From Diogma glabrata (Eukaryota; Arthropoda; Insecta; Diptera; Cylindrotomidae), in assembly GCA_963693315.1 (NCBI GenBank), contig OY856188.1:252937905-253001904 (forward strand): 64,000 nt of DNA, written 5' to 3'. Below are positions 43,860 through 55,729 of the stretch, one piece after another (the stretch's first letter is position 1; each line of letters begins with the position of its first letter). The position numbers were made by a program, and so were the translations under genes. The notes beneath the pieces were generated by a model. It did not search any database and was not told the origin of the DNA. It was given only the letters and a program-made list of their open reading frames with translations.

Positions 43860-45684
43860 ATTACTTTTTTTTCCGGGGTAGTAAAATGTGCCGGGGCCGG
43901 TAAAATGTAAAAGAGACAGTTTGGGCCGTCAAAAGAACTGTTTGGTGTCGGTAATAATAAAAGGTACTTGATTGTGCCGGTAACAGTGTACTTAATACTG
44001 CCTTTCCACAAATTGTTACAAAAAGAATAAGGTCAAGTAATGCAAACCGCAGTTAAATAGTTAATTATATATTGTACACCGGCTGGAAAAAAATTTTATG
44101 TAACTTAATATTAACACCGGTGAGTTAATGAAAACTGATGTGTTAAAATCCAAACACCTCTAATTATTTATTAATTTAGTCGTTATTATAATCATGCAAA
44201 AAATTATTAATGGTTATATATAATGTCAAGTCATACTCACAAATTCCCAACCAAGCGCAACTTATTTCTATTTTGATTTATTTTAAACGTTTTACGAAAG
44301 TGTAAACTCTAACTTTTTTTATTAACACGCTATGATAAAATGAAACACATGTATTGCAATATATTACAATAGTTATAATTAAACCAATTTTATTCTATGA
44401 CATATTAAATTTATCAACTTTTAATGATGATGCAGTTACAAAATTAACATTTGACCTTGAGGTTTAACAGAAATCTTACATGATTTTATTTTCATTGAAT
44501 TAATACTAAATACGAAAAATGCGATGAAGTTTTTATTGCATACAAGATTAATATCTTAATTTCATAAATCTAAAATTTATTCCCATAATTATTATTCATT
44601 ACTTTCTCTATCTATAAAACTATGTTTTGCTTTGCAATGTTTAGTTGAGAATTAATCAGCTCAATCAAATTCCAACATTGTTTCTATACTTAAAGATACC
44701 TTTCATATAATTCCCACCGAAACGTTCAGTTAATTTCACACACTAAAATTATCTACAAAATGTAAAATTTCTTATACAAAATTAGATATATGTTCATGTT
44801 AACTTTTGATATTTAAAAGAAGATATAATCATTGTTTTCCATAACAACTCAGTTACGATATAGTATAAGATTAATTCATCCCTTCTCAAAATTTTACAAC
44901 TAAAATTGCGATTAAGTAGTTAACAGCGAAACTAAATTTACCGTACGTTGCAAAATTTATATTTAATTTATGTGAAACTAAAATAAAATTACTATTATTA
45001 TAAAACTATTTGTAATTATTGTTTGAAAACATCTGTTTTTGTATACTAATTACTATGAGGGATAACTTTTGAATTTTTTTTTATCTAGTTAAAGAAACCG
45101 TTTAGTCTTTCTAGTTCTGATGGAAGGAAATCAATCTTGCTTACTAATAACAGGAAAAAAACAATAACATAAAAAAGAAATTATAAGTATACATTCAGAA
45201 TCATAATTCATACATCATTGAAAACCGGCAAAATATATCATGTGGTAATCAGAAGAGTATATTTTCTCTACTTGATTTTAATTTTATGCAGCCTCTAATT
45301 ATATTTGTGGAGGTACTTCCTTAAGATTTAAATTTTTTGCCTGATAGCTTTTCATTATAATCAATGATATTTTCACACCTTAAAATTAAATTATGATGAG
45401 ATCGTCTTCAATCGCTCCGATAGTTATTTATTGTCAATTATAAGTTCTCCATGGCCATGCTACAATATATATATGAACAAGTATGTAAAAACAAAGCATA
45501 AACGTTTCCTTATAGCACCCTAAATATGTCGTTTATAAAATATTTCTTTCTGTAAATAAAAATTGTTGTTTAATAGTGATTGGTAACATCAGTCGCACAA
45601 AAGTTCCGTTCTGAACGTACCGATTTAAGAACGTCGGTCATCGTTCAATCGGTCAAATACAAAAAACGTAAATATTTTTTTCAG
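43860..45684. other. AT-rich interval without supported genes
   Basis: A short, less AT-rich patch at 43875-44000 repeats the words ggggtagtaaaatgtgccgg, gccggtaaaatg and gtgccggtaacag. The remainder is AT-rich with no recognisable protein or repeat. Confidence 0.4.
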
Positions 45685-46252
45685 CAAACGGCTGTAAAGT
45701 TTAACTTTATTGTCGCTAGGGAGAAGGTTAAAGTCTTACTTTTTTGACGTATAATCAAAATCGGCTGTAAAGTACCGCCATTTATATTTTTTTTATGGTG
45801 ACGTAATTTCGTAGTGAAGTAATTTCATATTTTTACGGCGGCAGAAAAAGTCGGCATTTATTTCCATATTTTAATTTTTTTAATTAAAAAACAAATCGTT
45901 TCAAAAAAATTTTTTCAAACAAATTGTATAACTATGACATCAAAAGCAACAACTATTTTGATTGGATTATGAAATTTTGAACTGAAAGGTTGCTTTGATA
46001 AAAAATTTTATTTATACAAATTTACTTAAATTTATTTTTCTTTTTTGGAAGTAACTATGACGATAAAAAATTATGTTTATAAAATTGTTGATGTATTAAT
46101 TTCATATTTATAAAAAATTTAAACGTTTGCCAAAAAATAGTGTATTTAATTCCGAGCAAAAGCGACTTTTTATGTTTCGTCTATGATTGTAAAATTGCCA
46201 AACTATAGAACGAACACAAAAAGTAGCACGTTAGCTCCTAATTAAATAATAT
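45685..46252. mobile_element. Foldback-type element, copy 2 (one arm)
   Basis: It matches one half of the element at 2478-3632. Shared blocks are cggctgtaaagtttaacttt, aaagtcttacttttttgacg, tataatcaaa, tttttacggcggcag, aattgtataactatgacatc, attggattatgaaattttga, aaacgtttgcc and the outer end aaagtagcacgttagctcct. Only one terminus is present. Single-copy terminal sequence at two places supports a transposable family. Confidence 0.75.
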
Positions 46253-46454
46253 ATTGTTATTTGTACTCTAATTTTGTCTATAAAGAGGCCTCTTCACGAT
46301 CAGTTTTGAATGACAATCAACGTGGTTGACATTCATGACTGACTGTGTATGTATATGACTGATTAGTGACAGGCAAACTTTATGACTGATGAAATTTTAA
46401 ACATGTTTGAATTTTTATAAATAAGTGGTGAAGAAGTTTCAACTTCGAAATTGC

Positions 46455-46590
46455 CATCGGCTCAGTGGCGTAAACGATAGTGTGTTTGGCTGAGAATTCG
46501 AACAAAGGCACTGAAGAGAAAGGTTTTAATTCATCCGAAACACGTAAAAAGGGAAGTGGAGTTTTTTTTTGAAAAACTTCCAACCATACC
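46455..46590 (+). repeat. tRNA-like SINE fragment, copy 2
   Basis: The segment catcggctcagtggcgtaaa, cgatagtgtgtttggctgag, aattcgaacaaaggca has the layout of a tRNA-derived SINE head, with a box-A-like GGCTCAGTGGCG and a box-B-like TTCGAAC. It shares this with 28.28 kb. Downstream are ttaattcatccgaaacacgt and a T-run. Confidence 0.45.
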
Positions 46591-47218
46591 TTTGAATTGA
46601 AAAAATTCCAATTACTTCCTTACTTAATTGAGTTTAATTGTTCTCAAAAATTCCCAACAATGTTTTTGTCATACGCTACAATATGTAGGAGAATTTGCTT
46701 ACATATAGAAACGCACAAACACCAAATAAATAGTTTAAACTTCTAACTATTTATTTTAATGGTATATACTAGAAGGATACAATATACATTTGTATTTTAT
46801 TTTATATCAATTTTATTTTATATCAGATTATTATTTTTTTACGGGCTCGCACTTATTTTAAAAATGAAATCATACGGGCTTTATTTTTATTTTTGTTTTT
46901 CGCCTTTGCTCTCTCTTAAGATGAAATAAAAGAATTTACGAGAAAAATTTTTGTGAGCAAAATATAAAATTACAAGGTAATATTTTGTTGGGAGATAATT
47001 ATTTAAACATAAGTAAATATAATCCATAGATTTTTTTATAATAAGTTTTTTTTCTTTGGGTTTGTTTGGATTAAAGTTTGTAAGAAAATAAGTGCGTTCG
47101 ATATGACTGAAAAAATGACTGAGTTTACTGACAATTCAGTAAACTAAAAATATAAAAACGCGTATTCTAGTGTAAAAATTGAAACGTGTACGATACAAAT
47201 AAAATATATTCACTAATA

Positions 47219-47341
47219 TTTTTTTTTTTTAATAAAATGTGTTGTGTAGTAGGAATCACAATATGTGTCACAATAACACATAAAAACCTTTTAAGACCAA
47301 GGTCCCACAACAACATACGTTCAAAGGTGTTGATGGACATA
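47219..47341 (-). pseudogene. 3' end of a Jockey-like non-LTR retrotransposon with A tail
   Basis: On the minus strand it holds VHQHL, a stop, TYVVVGPWS and a stop, then the family 3' untranslated sequence and tttattaaaaaaaaa. Only about 120 bp are present, so this is an extremely 5'-truncated insertion. The closest relatives are at 24.0 and 30.8 kb in the same orientation. Confidence 0.7.
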
Positions 47342-47689
47342 AATCTTTTTTTTTTGTTTTTTTATATTTTTTGTTAAAGAATGGATAACTAAACAAAAAA
47401 CCTATCCCTGACAAAATATGACATAGGCCAATATTTTATGATAGAATAGAGAAAATAAAAGTAAATTAAAAAGTAAATAGCAGATTTTTACAAAAATTTG
47501 CTGAAACAAAACAAATATGTAGTTGCCAATAATCCAGCCGGTTGCATAGTCCTTGATCCTGTGACGCACTGTCTTTCTTGAAGATTAAAGCCCACACATA
47601 GTTATATGAAGGCTCGTTTCTTCAATGAAGCAATAGCGTCTCATCATCAAGGATTATTTAACAGCTAAGATTGAGGGTGTTACCGTTGA

Positions 47690-47885
47690 TTGAATGCAGT
47701 TCATCCGCCACCACTCCTAAGATGTCACCTTGGCTAGTGATATCTCACTGCTATTGGCAGTGGTATGTGATATCTCACGTTAAGTCGTATGCCAATAGCA
47801 GGGACTGCAGTACGCGGGGTTGTCACACCCGTAGATCAAAAATAAAAAAAATTTCAAAACAATAAAAACTGATCCCTCCATGCGG
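47690..47885 (+). repeat. Dispersed repeat family R3, copy 1
   Basis: It contains caccttggctagtgatatct, then ctgctattggca and, 33 bp later, its exact inverse tgccaatagcag. It continues with ggttgtcacacccgtagatc, aaaaataaaaaaaatttcaa and aataaaaactgatccctcca. Related copies lie at 60.91-61.08 kb (same strand) and 52.22-52.39 kb (opposite strand). No coding or polymerase III boxes were verified. Confidence 0.75.
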
Positions 47886-47889
47886 AAGA

Positions 47890-49310
47890 TAATTAAAAAT
47901 AAATAAATATAAATATAAATAATAATCGAACAAAATTTTGTTATATTTTTATTTTAAATAAATTTGGTCAGTAAATAATGGTAATAAATAATTTTTTTAA
48001 CTTCATAATTAAATTCATTAACAACAAATTAAAAGCTGTTCATTAAAAGATTATATAAGAATACTAAATTACAAAAAAAATAAAATCATTGCCTAAAATT
48101 ATGACTCAATCAATCATACAAATTTTTAAAATCATTCTTATTAAACAACGGCACAGGATGAAAACTAACCAAAATAAAGCATAACAAAGAAAATATCTAT
48201 AACAGATAATTTGAAAAAAAAAACTAGATTTTATTCCTTTTTTATTTTGAGCGAATAACACAAAACAAAATCTACCACGCACAAAAATTTAGATTTAAGA
48301 TAAAATTAAAATATCTGAAGGCAAAAAATAAAAAAAGAAAATTTAGTATTTTGAGAACGGCTTTTTATTTTTATGTATTTTATTTTGGAAAACAAAAACC
48401 TTTTGAGGGCAAAATAAAACATAAAATTGAAACACTGATCTAGATTACCAAATTAAATTGTTTCTTAGGTTTTAGCTTATTAGGTAAAGCATAAAATCTT
48501 CTATGCACCGCACCAGTAAGTTACTGGATATTATAACGCCCATCAAGCAACAACCATTCCTCTGAGTAGAAACCCTCGGTCTAGATTACGTCAGTTTACG
48601 GGCAAATTAGCATCTGCTCTGTAACGTCTTTGGTACATAAATAGCTATTGTGAAACCGTTTGAGGATCGTTACGGTCTACCTTATCGTCCAGGTATTGAT
48701 AATAATTTTTGAACTAAACAAAATTAAATTTGTTTATTCTTCAAATAAATTTTTTATTCAATTCCAGAACATCAATTCGACGTCGTGAACTAGATTTGTC
48801 AATTTATAGAAGCTCTCTACACAGCGTCAAAAGGGGCAAGTTCATAAGCTTTTGGGCTTGATCACTGAATTGTAAGTACTTATGCCAAAAAATGTATTTG
48901 CTTACTTTTTGTTTATATAACGTTAAGTCAGCGATAATTATACTAAAAATCCGGTAATCTGGTATTTAATAAACCGGAACACCGATAAACTGAACTTTAA
49001 ATTTTAGAATTTTTTAAAGAACTTTTTCCTTCACAACAGAACATTGTAAAATGAAATCAGAATTTTACCGGTTATACATAAATGCCAGTCGTGTTTGGAT
49101 ACACCAGCAAATATTTCACGACTTACTTAAGACAAATTTTATATTATCTCTTTTGGTTATTACAAAACAATGCAGAGCTAACCTTTAACAAGCGCCTCAG
49201 CAAGCGATTGAACCGATTGGCAGGGCATAATTTTAAACGTAAACACCTTTTTTACGAAAAATGATTGATCTGATTCGATGAAATTATTTTAACATTCTTA
49301 TGAAATACAA
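47890..49310. other. AT-rich interval without supported genes
   Basis: Mostly A-rich sequence with no recognised motif. A moderately GC-balanced part at 48500-48720 could be decayed coding sequence, but I cannot assign it. Confidence 0.4.
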
Positions 49311-49315
49311 GATGG

Positions 49316-50825
49316 TATTGGTGAAAAACACGTGAAATCAGCAAAAAACATGCAATTTTGGAAATGAGGTTTTAATTTTGTCTATTTAGGTATTGGAACT
49401 CATTGACATCAATAAAAAAAAATTTCTGCGTATTCAGTTTTTTTTTTACCTTGTCTTAAGATACAAAGATACAGGGTGATGAAAAATCAAAAAATTGCTC
49501 AACCCTGGTGTATTGAAACGGCTCTACAGTCAAAACTGCTGAGCTAATTTCAATGTTATATAGCTCAAAATGTAGGTATTGAACATAGCTAATCAAAATA
49601 ATAATTCACATTATATGACCTTGAACACTTTCTTTTAGAAAAATAACGGCAAAAAATTATAATTCAATTTTCTAGAAATGCGTATTTTTTAAATTTGGGA
49701 TTTTTTAATATGTGAAAGATACATATGTTACTAGCATTTTATAAAAAATTCAAGAAGTGAAAATTTTTTGTTTTTTTTTCTTAATTTTGTTGCAACACGT
49801 CTTAAAATTTTTCATCAAAAAACACTTTATTTCATAAGTACTGACATCTAAAACGACATTTTTCGGATTATTTATGGTACAAAGAGTGGAACTTTAATGT
49901 CCCATGACTTTATAAAATTTTACAAAGTCCTAGGACGTTAAAGTTCAACTTTTTGAGCACAATTTAAAACTCATTTCTTTTTATTTTAATAAATTTCCAG
50001 TATAAAATAAAATTTTGTATTTACCTCAAACGAAAAGTGTTTTTTAAGGTACTCACTAGTAATTTCGGCAAAACGAAATCAACTAGCTGAAAGATACGCC
50101 AATTTAAAAACAATTCCTGGAACACGAGGATATCACTCATACATTCCTACAAATGATGGATCAATCTTAGCTAGACGTTATTCTAACTCTACGGAATTTA
50201 GTAATGTAAAATTAAATACATGATAAAAAATGTGTAAAATATTTATTTTGAGTTAAAATTATAAATTTATTATAAAACCATATATGTAAATCCAAAAAAA
50301 ACTGTTAATTTTTTAACTACAATAAAGTGTTTTATGATGAAAAATTTTAAGACGTGTTGCAATAAAATTAATAAAAAACAAAAAATTTTCCCCTCTTGAA
50401 TTTTTTATAAAATGTTAGTATTATATGTACCTTTCACATATGAAAAAATCCCAAATTTAAAAATACGCATTTCTAGATAATCGAATTTGAATTTTTTGCC
50501 GTTATTTTTCTAGAAGAAAGTGTTCAAGGTCATATAATGTGAATCATTATTTTGATTAGCTCTGTTTAATACCTACATTTTGAGCTATATAACATTAAAA
50601 TCAGTACAGTAGTTTTGACTGTAGAGCCATTTCAATACACCAGGGTCGAGCAATTTCTTGATTTTTCACCACCCTATATCTTAAGACAGGGTTAAAAAAA
50701 AAAACTAAAAACGCCAAAAAAAATTTTTATTGATTATCGTCAACGTCAACGAATTCCAATACCTAAATATACAAATGAAAACATCAGTTCTAGACCTTGC
50801 TGATTTCACGTGTTTTTCACCTATT
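49316..50825. mobile_element. Long inverted-repeat element, 1.5 kb, arms of about 510 bp
   Basis: The left arm starts ggtgaaaaacacgtgaaatc at 49319 and runs to about 49831; the right arm, from about 50321 to 50821, is its reverse complement (gatttcacgtgtttttcacc). Matching interior blocks include tcaaaaaattgctcaaccct / gggtcgagcaatttcttga, gctctacagtcaaaactg / cagtagttttgactgtagagc and ttgcaacacgtcttaaaatt / aattttaagacgtgttgcaa. The loop of about 490 bp has a further 65-bp hairpin (tggaactttaatgtcc / ggacgttaaagttcaa at 49888-49953) and a coding remnant at 50059-50223. The arms are clearly conserved but diverged, so this is a moderately old insertion. Confidence 0.9.
50059..50223 (+). pseudogene. 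Terminal exon remnant inside the inverted-repeat element
   Basis: An AG acceptor-like site (actcactag) precedes the open frame ISAKRNQLAERYANLKTIPG, TRGYHSYIPTNDGSILARRY, SNSTEFSNVKLNT, stop TGA at 50221. The block 'kTIPGTR-yH-yiP' reminds me of the C-terminal exon of uncharacterised proteins encoded by insect DNA transposons, but this is from memory and needs a search. The frame is open and its codons are less AT-extreme than the arms around it, which supports real coding origin. No upstream exon was found in the loop, so the element is probably a deletion derivative that retains the last exon. Confidence 0.45.
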
Positions 50826-51049
50826 TTTAATGCAGATTTTGCGTAAGCTGAAGTAAAATGTTTTATATTCTAGTACATAATTTAAAATGAATTCTTAAGA
50901 GCATCCTGACAAAACTCAGGAAGTACAACATGAAATAATGTAAAGCTGTCGTAAAATTTATATTTTTAACAAAACATTCGATTATCTGGAATGCTGTTAT
51001 CCGACAACATTCCGGACGACATAAATTTGACTGCCCAGGTTAGAAATAC

Positions 51050-51960
51050 CAAGGCTTATCGAATAGACCAAGTTTGGCCCAAGCTTGGAAAACTAAGAAA
51101 TGATTATCAATGCATGGTCAAGTCTTAGTCTGATACAATTTGTCATACTAAGCCAATGGTTAAAATAAATAATTGAAATTGTATCTATTGATTGGGTCAA
51201 GCTTGGTCCAATGTTGAAACAAATTTATTGTAATTGTCATATAATTTCAGCATTCGTGCGATGATGGACTGTAACCAACAAATTTACAGTATATGAGGAC
51301 AATCCATTACAATACCCTGGTAAAAGGCTAAGGGGTCAGAGCAGCGCCAAGCTCGCAAAACAGCTTTCGGGGTTTGGGCCAGACTTAATATTTTCAAACG
51401 GCCCAAGTTTTTGCCAAGTTTGGACTGATGTCCTTAGGCCAAGTCTGGCAAATAAGACTTGGGCCTGATCTAATAAACCAATTTTTTTTTCCAGATTTCC
51501 TTTAAATGTGTGGAAAAAAGTTGATGAAAGACTAACATTTATAAAATTAAAGAAAAAATTAATATGGCTTGCACATGTTTACACTACATTAGACTAGTAA
51601 ATAATGCGTAACATAATAAACTGAATCTTGGTTCAGTCTAGGCATTTACAACTGGCCCAGACTGTAACCAAAGTTAACTAGCCGAGAATTATGCTGACTT
51701 ATACATTGAATAAAAAATTAAAAAGCTATGAATTTGATTTATTTCTTTTAGAATTTGTCCAGTATTGTATTTAAATATTGATCCAACGTGTAAAAATAAT
51801 AATGGTACGTAGTTATTATTTAAGGTTAAAACAACATTCAACCAATTTTATTTTAAAGCTCGTCCCAACATTGTTCGACCTCAAAACAAGCTTGGCTCAA
51901 TGTCAAAACAATTCTCTCTGCTTACCTGGGTGTGTTCATCTATATAGAAGACCAGGTAAA
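51050..51960. repeat. Sequence enriched in GGCCAAG / CCAAGYTTGG words
   Basis: Short related words recur in both orientations: gaccaagtttggcccaagct, gggtcaagcttggtcc, aacggcccaagtttttgcca, aagtttggactgatg, ggccaagtctggc, agacttgggcc and ctggcccagactg. They are not a regular tandem array. This may be the relic of a minisatellite or of a MITE with such internal repeats. Confidence 0.5.
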
Positions 51961-52214
51961 GCAATCACTATCATTAGTGGCCACTAGCTTGAATGCAAAA
52001 ATTTAAAATTGGATTAACGTTAATTACCTTGTTAGTATGCCAGAACATTTGGAAGCAGCACAAGATGAGTTTTTAGCTGCACTGCTGCACTTTCCAATGT
52101 ATAGAAGTACAAATAACAAAAATTCAAAAACTAGCCCAATTTCAAAGAAATTTCTATAGGTGAATTGTAAATGTGCCAAACACTCTTTCCTACATTTTGT
52201 TAACAATGTGTGGA

Positions 52215-52390
52215 AAACGTGGTGGGCTAGGTTGGCTGGATCAGTTTTTGTTGATTTGAAATTGTTTTTAATTTTTGATCTACGGGTGTGACAACTGACA
52301 AGCATCAAGTACACATCCTTTCGCTGCTATTGACATATTAGTTAACGTGATATATCATATGTCACTTGATCAAGGAATGTGTCACTAGCA
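52215..52390 (-). repeat. Dispersed repeat family R3, copy 2
   Basis: On the minus strand: gatatatcacgttaactaat, atgtcaatagcag, gttgtcacacccgtagatca, aaaattaaaaacaatttcaa and atcaacaaaaactgatcc. This is the reverse complement of the family at 47.7 and 60.9 kb. An open frame on the minus strand runs out of the repeat to 52024, but no domain was recognised in it. Confidence 0.65.
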
Positions 52391-52559
52391 GGATTAATGG
52401 CAACCTAATTTTAGTTTTGATCCTGCAAACTTTATCTCTTATTTTCATTTTATCTATCCTATCTAGAAATATTGGCCTAAATATGCCATATTTTAAATGT
52501 GATTGGATTTCTTGTTTAGTTATTCATTGTTTAAAAAATATTGGAAAATATTGATTTTT

Positions 52560-52606
52560 CATCAACACCTCACAATGCATATTGGTACTATAGGTCTCAA
52601 ATTGTG
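52560..52606 (+). repeat. Short fragment of the non-LTR 3' end family
   Basis: The string catcaacacctcacaatgca then tattggtactataggtctca matches the coding end of the family (vHQHLr-). It is too decayed to contain the stop and tail. Confidence 0.4.
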
Positions 52607-52864
52607 ATTATCCAAATCAGTTTTTTCAGCTAGTCTGTCGAAGGGTTTGCGACAAAAACGCGAAAATTATGGGGCATGATTTGAAATTTTCTGTTTATTT
52701 GATTCAAATGTCTAGATTTTTTTATCTTTAAGTTAGCTATTACTTCGGCCTGAAACACCTAGGTATTACAGTGTCTAGCGTGAAAATCTTTCTTAAAAAT
52801 CTTCCTTAAAATCTTAATCTGTTCGGCATTTCACTATGATTTAGATCATAACTATTCTGAAAAA

Positions 52865-54620
52865 GAAAAAAAATGTTCGTCTGTCTGCCGGCCGGCTGGC
52901 CGACCGGTTGTCACACCCACGAAAACTACTGGAGTAATTTTTAAAATTTAGGCTATGTAATGTTAAGAGCCAAAAGGAATACATCGAACCCACCGATTAT
53001 AACGAATATATCGAACACACCGATATCGAACCCACCAGTAACTGTACGGAAGTGTAGGAAGGAAGTGTGTCAAAAAAATTATTACCTAAGTGTGTCATAA
53101 AAAGCAAATGTTAGTATTTTTTGTTTAAAAAAATTTTATTTTCAGTGGTTATGAGTAGTAACTTTGAATCTAGAGAATTCTTAATGATCAGCATCTGTAT
53201 GTACGACCAGGACATTGATTATTGTGTTATAAGTGTGTCAAAAAATCGTTAAGTGTGTCAAAAGAATGATTTTCTTATATTTTGTTTCCCAATTTTTTTG
53301 AGAAACAACAGGAAACATTTTCGACTGCAGAGATAATATATAAAACATAGACGGTCTGCAATTTCACAGCTCTGAGACATCAAGGCTTCGGTCTGGGTTA
53401 AGGATTTTGATAGAGTTTTCGGCAAAAACTTTTGTGAGGTCATGGTTTTTAGTTTTGGGCAGCGATGCATATCAAACATAACTCTTTGTTAAAGTACAAG
53501 TATATTTTTTATCTCTGTTTAGAAATTAATTATAAAACTAACACGAAACATCAATACATTGCCGGAAAATTATAATAGGTCATAAATTAACATAATTTAG
53601 TGAAAAGATGAAACAATCAGAAAACTACCAAAAAACCTCTCCATCTAGCGTTTCGAGAAAATATTACAAAATCACAAATTCATATTTCTTTCAAAATTCC
53701 AAAAATGTTGTAAAAATTAAATAAAATCTAACTTTTTTTCAAAATTCTAAAAATATTCCAAAAATTATTACAGAATCAAAGATTCAAATATTGAAACTTT
53801 TTTCAAAATTCCAAAAATAGTTCAAAAATTAGAATAAAATTAAATATTTAAACTTTTTCTAAATTCCACTGATATTCAAAAAATTCTTAAAAATTCAAAC
53901 TTTTTCCAAAATTCTAAAAATATTATATTATTACAAATCAAAAAGAAAAAATTTTCTCAAAATTCCAAAAATTATAGTAAAATCAAAAATTAAAAATTTT
54001 CAAAATTCTAAAAATATTCCAAAAATTTTTACAAAATCAAAAATTTAAATTTTTTCAAAATTCTAAAAACATATATAAAATTCAAAAATTTTGTTTTTTT
54101 TTCAAAATTCTAAATATATTGCAAAAATTATAACAAAATCAAAAATTAAAAACTTTTTTCAATATTTCAAAAATATATAAATAAAATAACTTTTTCTAAA
54201 TTCCAATAATATTCCAAAAATTCTTAAAAATTCAAACTTTTTCCAAAATTCTAAAATATATATAACAAAATCAAAAATACAATCTTTTTTCAAAATTCCA
54301 AAATATTTCAAAAACTATAACAAATACAATAATTTCCATGTCCAATTTTATTTTCAATTATATTTACGTCATAAAACAGTTACATTTTTTTTCCAAAAAT
54401 TGGCTACAAAAATAAATGAAATCTTTTTTTGACATACTTGACATTATTTTTTCGACAAACTTATAATGCCATAATTTTCTATAACAATAATAAAATTGCA
54501 TGTCATACAAATTATTAATTTTAGTTTTTTCCAAAATATTGGGTAAAAAAGTAAATAAAAATCTTTCTTTTGACACACTTGACAATATTTTTTTGACAAA
54601 CTTGTAATGCTATAATCTAG
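52865..54620 (+). repeat. Dispersed minisatellite-bearing element, copies C and D
   Basis: Copy C (52865-53250) starts gtctgtctgccggccggctg, shared with 37.9 kb, and includes gattattgtgttataagtgt then gtcaaaa. Copy D (53300-54620) begins near aaggcttcggtctgggttaa, passes gcataaattaaca-like and cctctccatctagcgtt sequence, then holds about 650 bp of degenerate tandem units (aaaattccaaaaatattcca, aaatcaaaaattc, aactttttccaaaattct) and ends with the TGACACACTTGACA / ACAAACTTATAATGC modules. Copy D pairs with an inverted relative at 56.2-57.4 kb. Confidence 0.75.
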
Positions 54621-55012
54621 TTTTTAACCGACTTCAAAAAAGAAGGAGGTTCTGTGTTTCACTGTAGGTTTTTTTTTATGTATGTACACCGATATCTCAA
54701 AAACGGCTCGTTCGATTTGGATGATTTATATTTTATTCTATTTGGGTTCATTCCTAGAGGGTCCCATAATTTTTTCTATGATGTGAAAAATACCGTTATT
54801 CAGAAAATTAGAAAAAACCATATTTTTTATGCATTTTCGCTGATTTCGTCAAAACATATTAATCTGTTTGGATGTTTTGGGCAGTATTATATTGCTATAC
54901 TTGTCAAGGTTATCGTAAATAATTTTCTATCACGGGAAATATGTATGCCGTTTGTGCAAAAAATCGCAAAACCATAATTAATAAATAGATTGTCACTGAT
55001 GAAAGTTTTTCC
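54621..55012 (+). repeat. ACCGACTTC repeat, direct copy 1
   Basis: Begins tttttaaccgacttcaaaaa, then agaaggaggttctgtgtttc, tatgtatgtacaccgatatc, aaaaacggctcgttcgattt and ends near gattgtcactgatgaaagtt. Sequences starting with 'ACCGACTTCaaaaa-GgAGGaGGTT' are widespread in insect genomes. The 107-codon open frame inside it is not conserved in copy 2 (which has a TAG), so it is unlikely to be a gene. Confidence 0.85.
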
Positions 55013-55192
55013 GGCATTTGAAGTTATTACTTTTAGAACGCTTTCAAGCAGACATTTGCTTTATGACTACACTAAAAAATAGAAAAATAAAAAACTTAAA
55101 AAAAAATAGAACCGACTTCAGAAAAAACAAAAGAGGCACAAAAAAGTGAAAAATAACTCAATTGTTGCTTTTAGAAACAAAAATACGTTACA

Positions 55193-55580
55193 TTTTTAAC
55201 CGACTTCCAAAAAGAAGGAGGTTCTGTGTTTCACTGTAGGTTTTTTTTTATGTATGTCCACCGATTTCCCAAAAACGGCTCGTTCGATTTGGATGATTTA
55301 AATTTTATTCTATTTGGGTTTATTCCGAGAGGGTCCCATAATTTTTTTTATGATGTGAAAAATAGCGTTATTTAGAAAATTGGAAAAAACCATATTTTTT
55401 ATGCATTTTCGTTGATTAAGTCAAAACATATTATTCTGTTTGGGTGTTGTGGGCAGTATTATATTACTATACTTGTCGAGGTTATCGTAAATAATTTTCT
55501 ATGATGGGAAATGTGTATGCCGTTTGTGCAAAATTTCATAAAACCATAATTAATAGATTGTCACTGATGAAAGTTTTTCT
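55193..55580 (+). repeat. ACCGACTTC repeat, direct copy 2
   Basis: About 90 percent identical by eye to copy 1 over its whole length, 572 bp downstream in the same orientation. The 180-bp spacer contains a partial third hit, atagaaccgacttcagaaaa at about 55107. It is followed at once by a reverse transcriptase tail at 55586. Confidence 0.87.
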
Positions 55581-55585
55581 ATGTA

Positions 55586-55729
55586 GATTTTTTCCGAGCT
55601 AGTGGTGGTCAAGCAAATCTATTATACAAAGGACTTATTTTATTTAATAGTCTACCAGAAGCTCTAAAAATCATTCACAACATTTCCATATTTAAAAACA
55701 AATTACAAACTTATCTTTTACAATCATAA
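55586..55729 (+). pseudogene. Non-LTR retrotransposon C-terminal tail
   Basis: The plus-strand frame reads DFFRASGGQANLLYKGLILF, NSLPEALKIIHNISIFKNKL, QTYLLQS and a TAA. It matches the last residues of CR1/Jockey-like proteins ('s-l-ykG--lfN-LP---k---s---Fk--Lk-yLl'). Only 47 codons remain, with no stop inside. It begins precisely at the end of the second ACCGACTTC copy, which suggests that repeat inserted into or truncated the retrotransposon. Confidence 0.75.

Noticed and set aside
52024..52314. 96-codon minus-strand open frame with a hydrophobic segment (FLLFVLLYIG)
   Set aside because: Its first third is the R3 repeat and the rest has no recognised domain, so it is probably a chance frame.
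54654..54977. 107-codon open frame
   Set aside because: Lies inside an ACCGACTTC repeat; the second copy of that repeat has a stop in the same frame.
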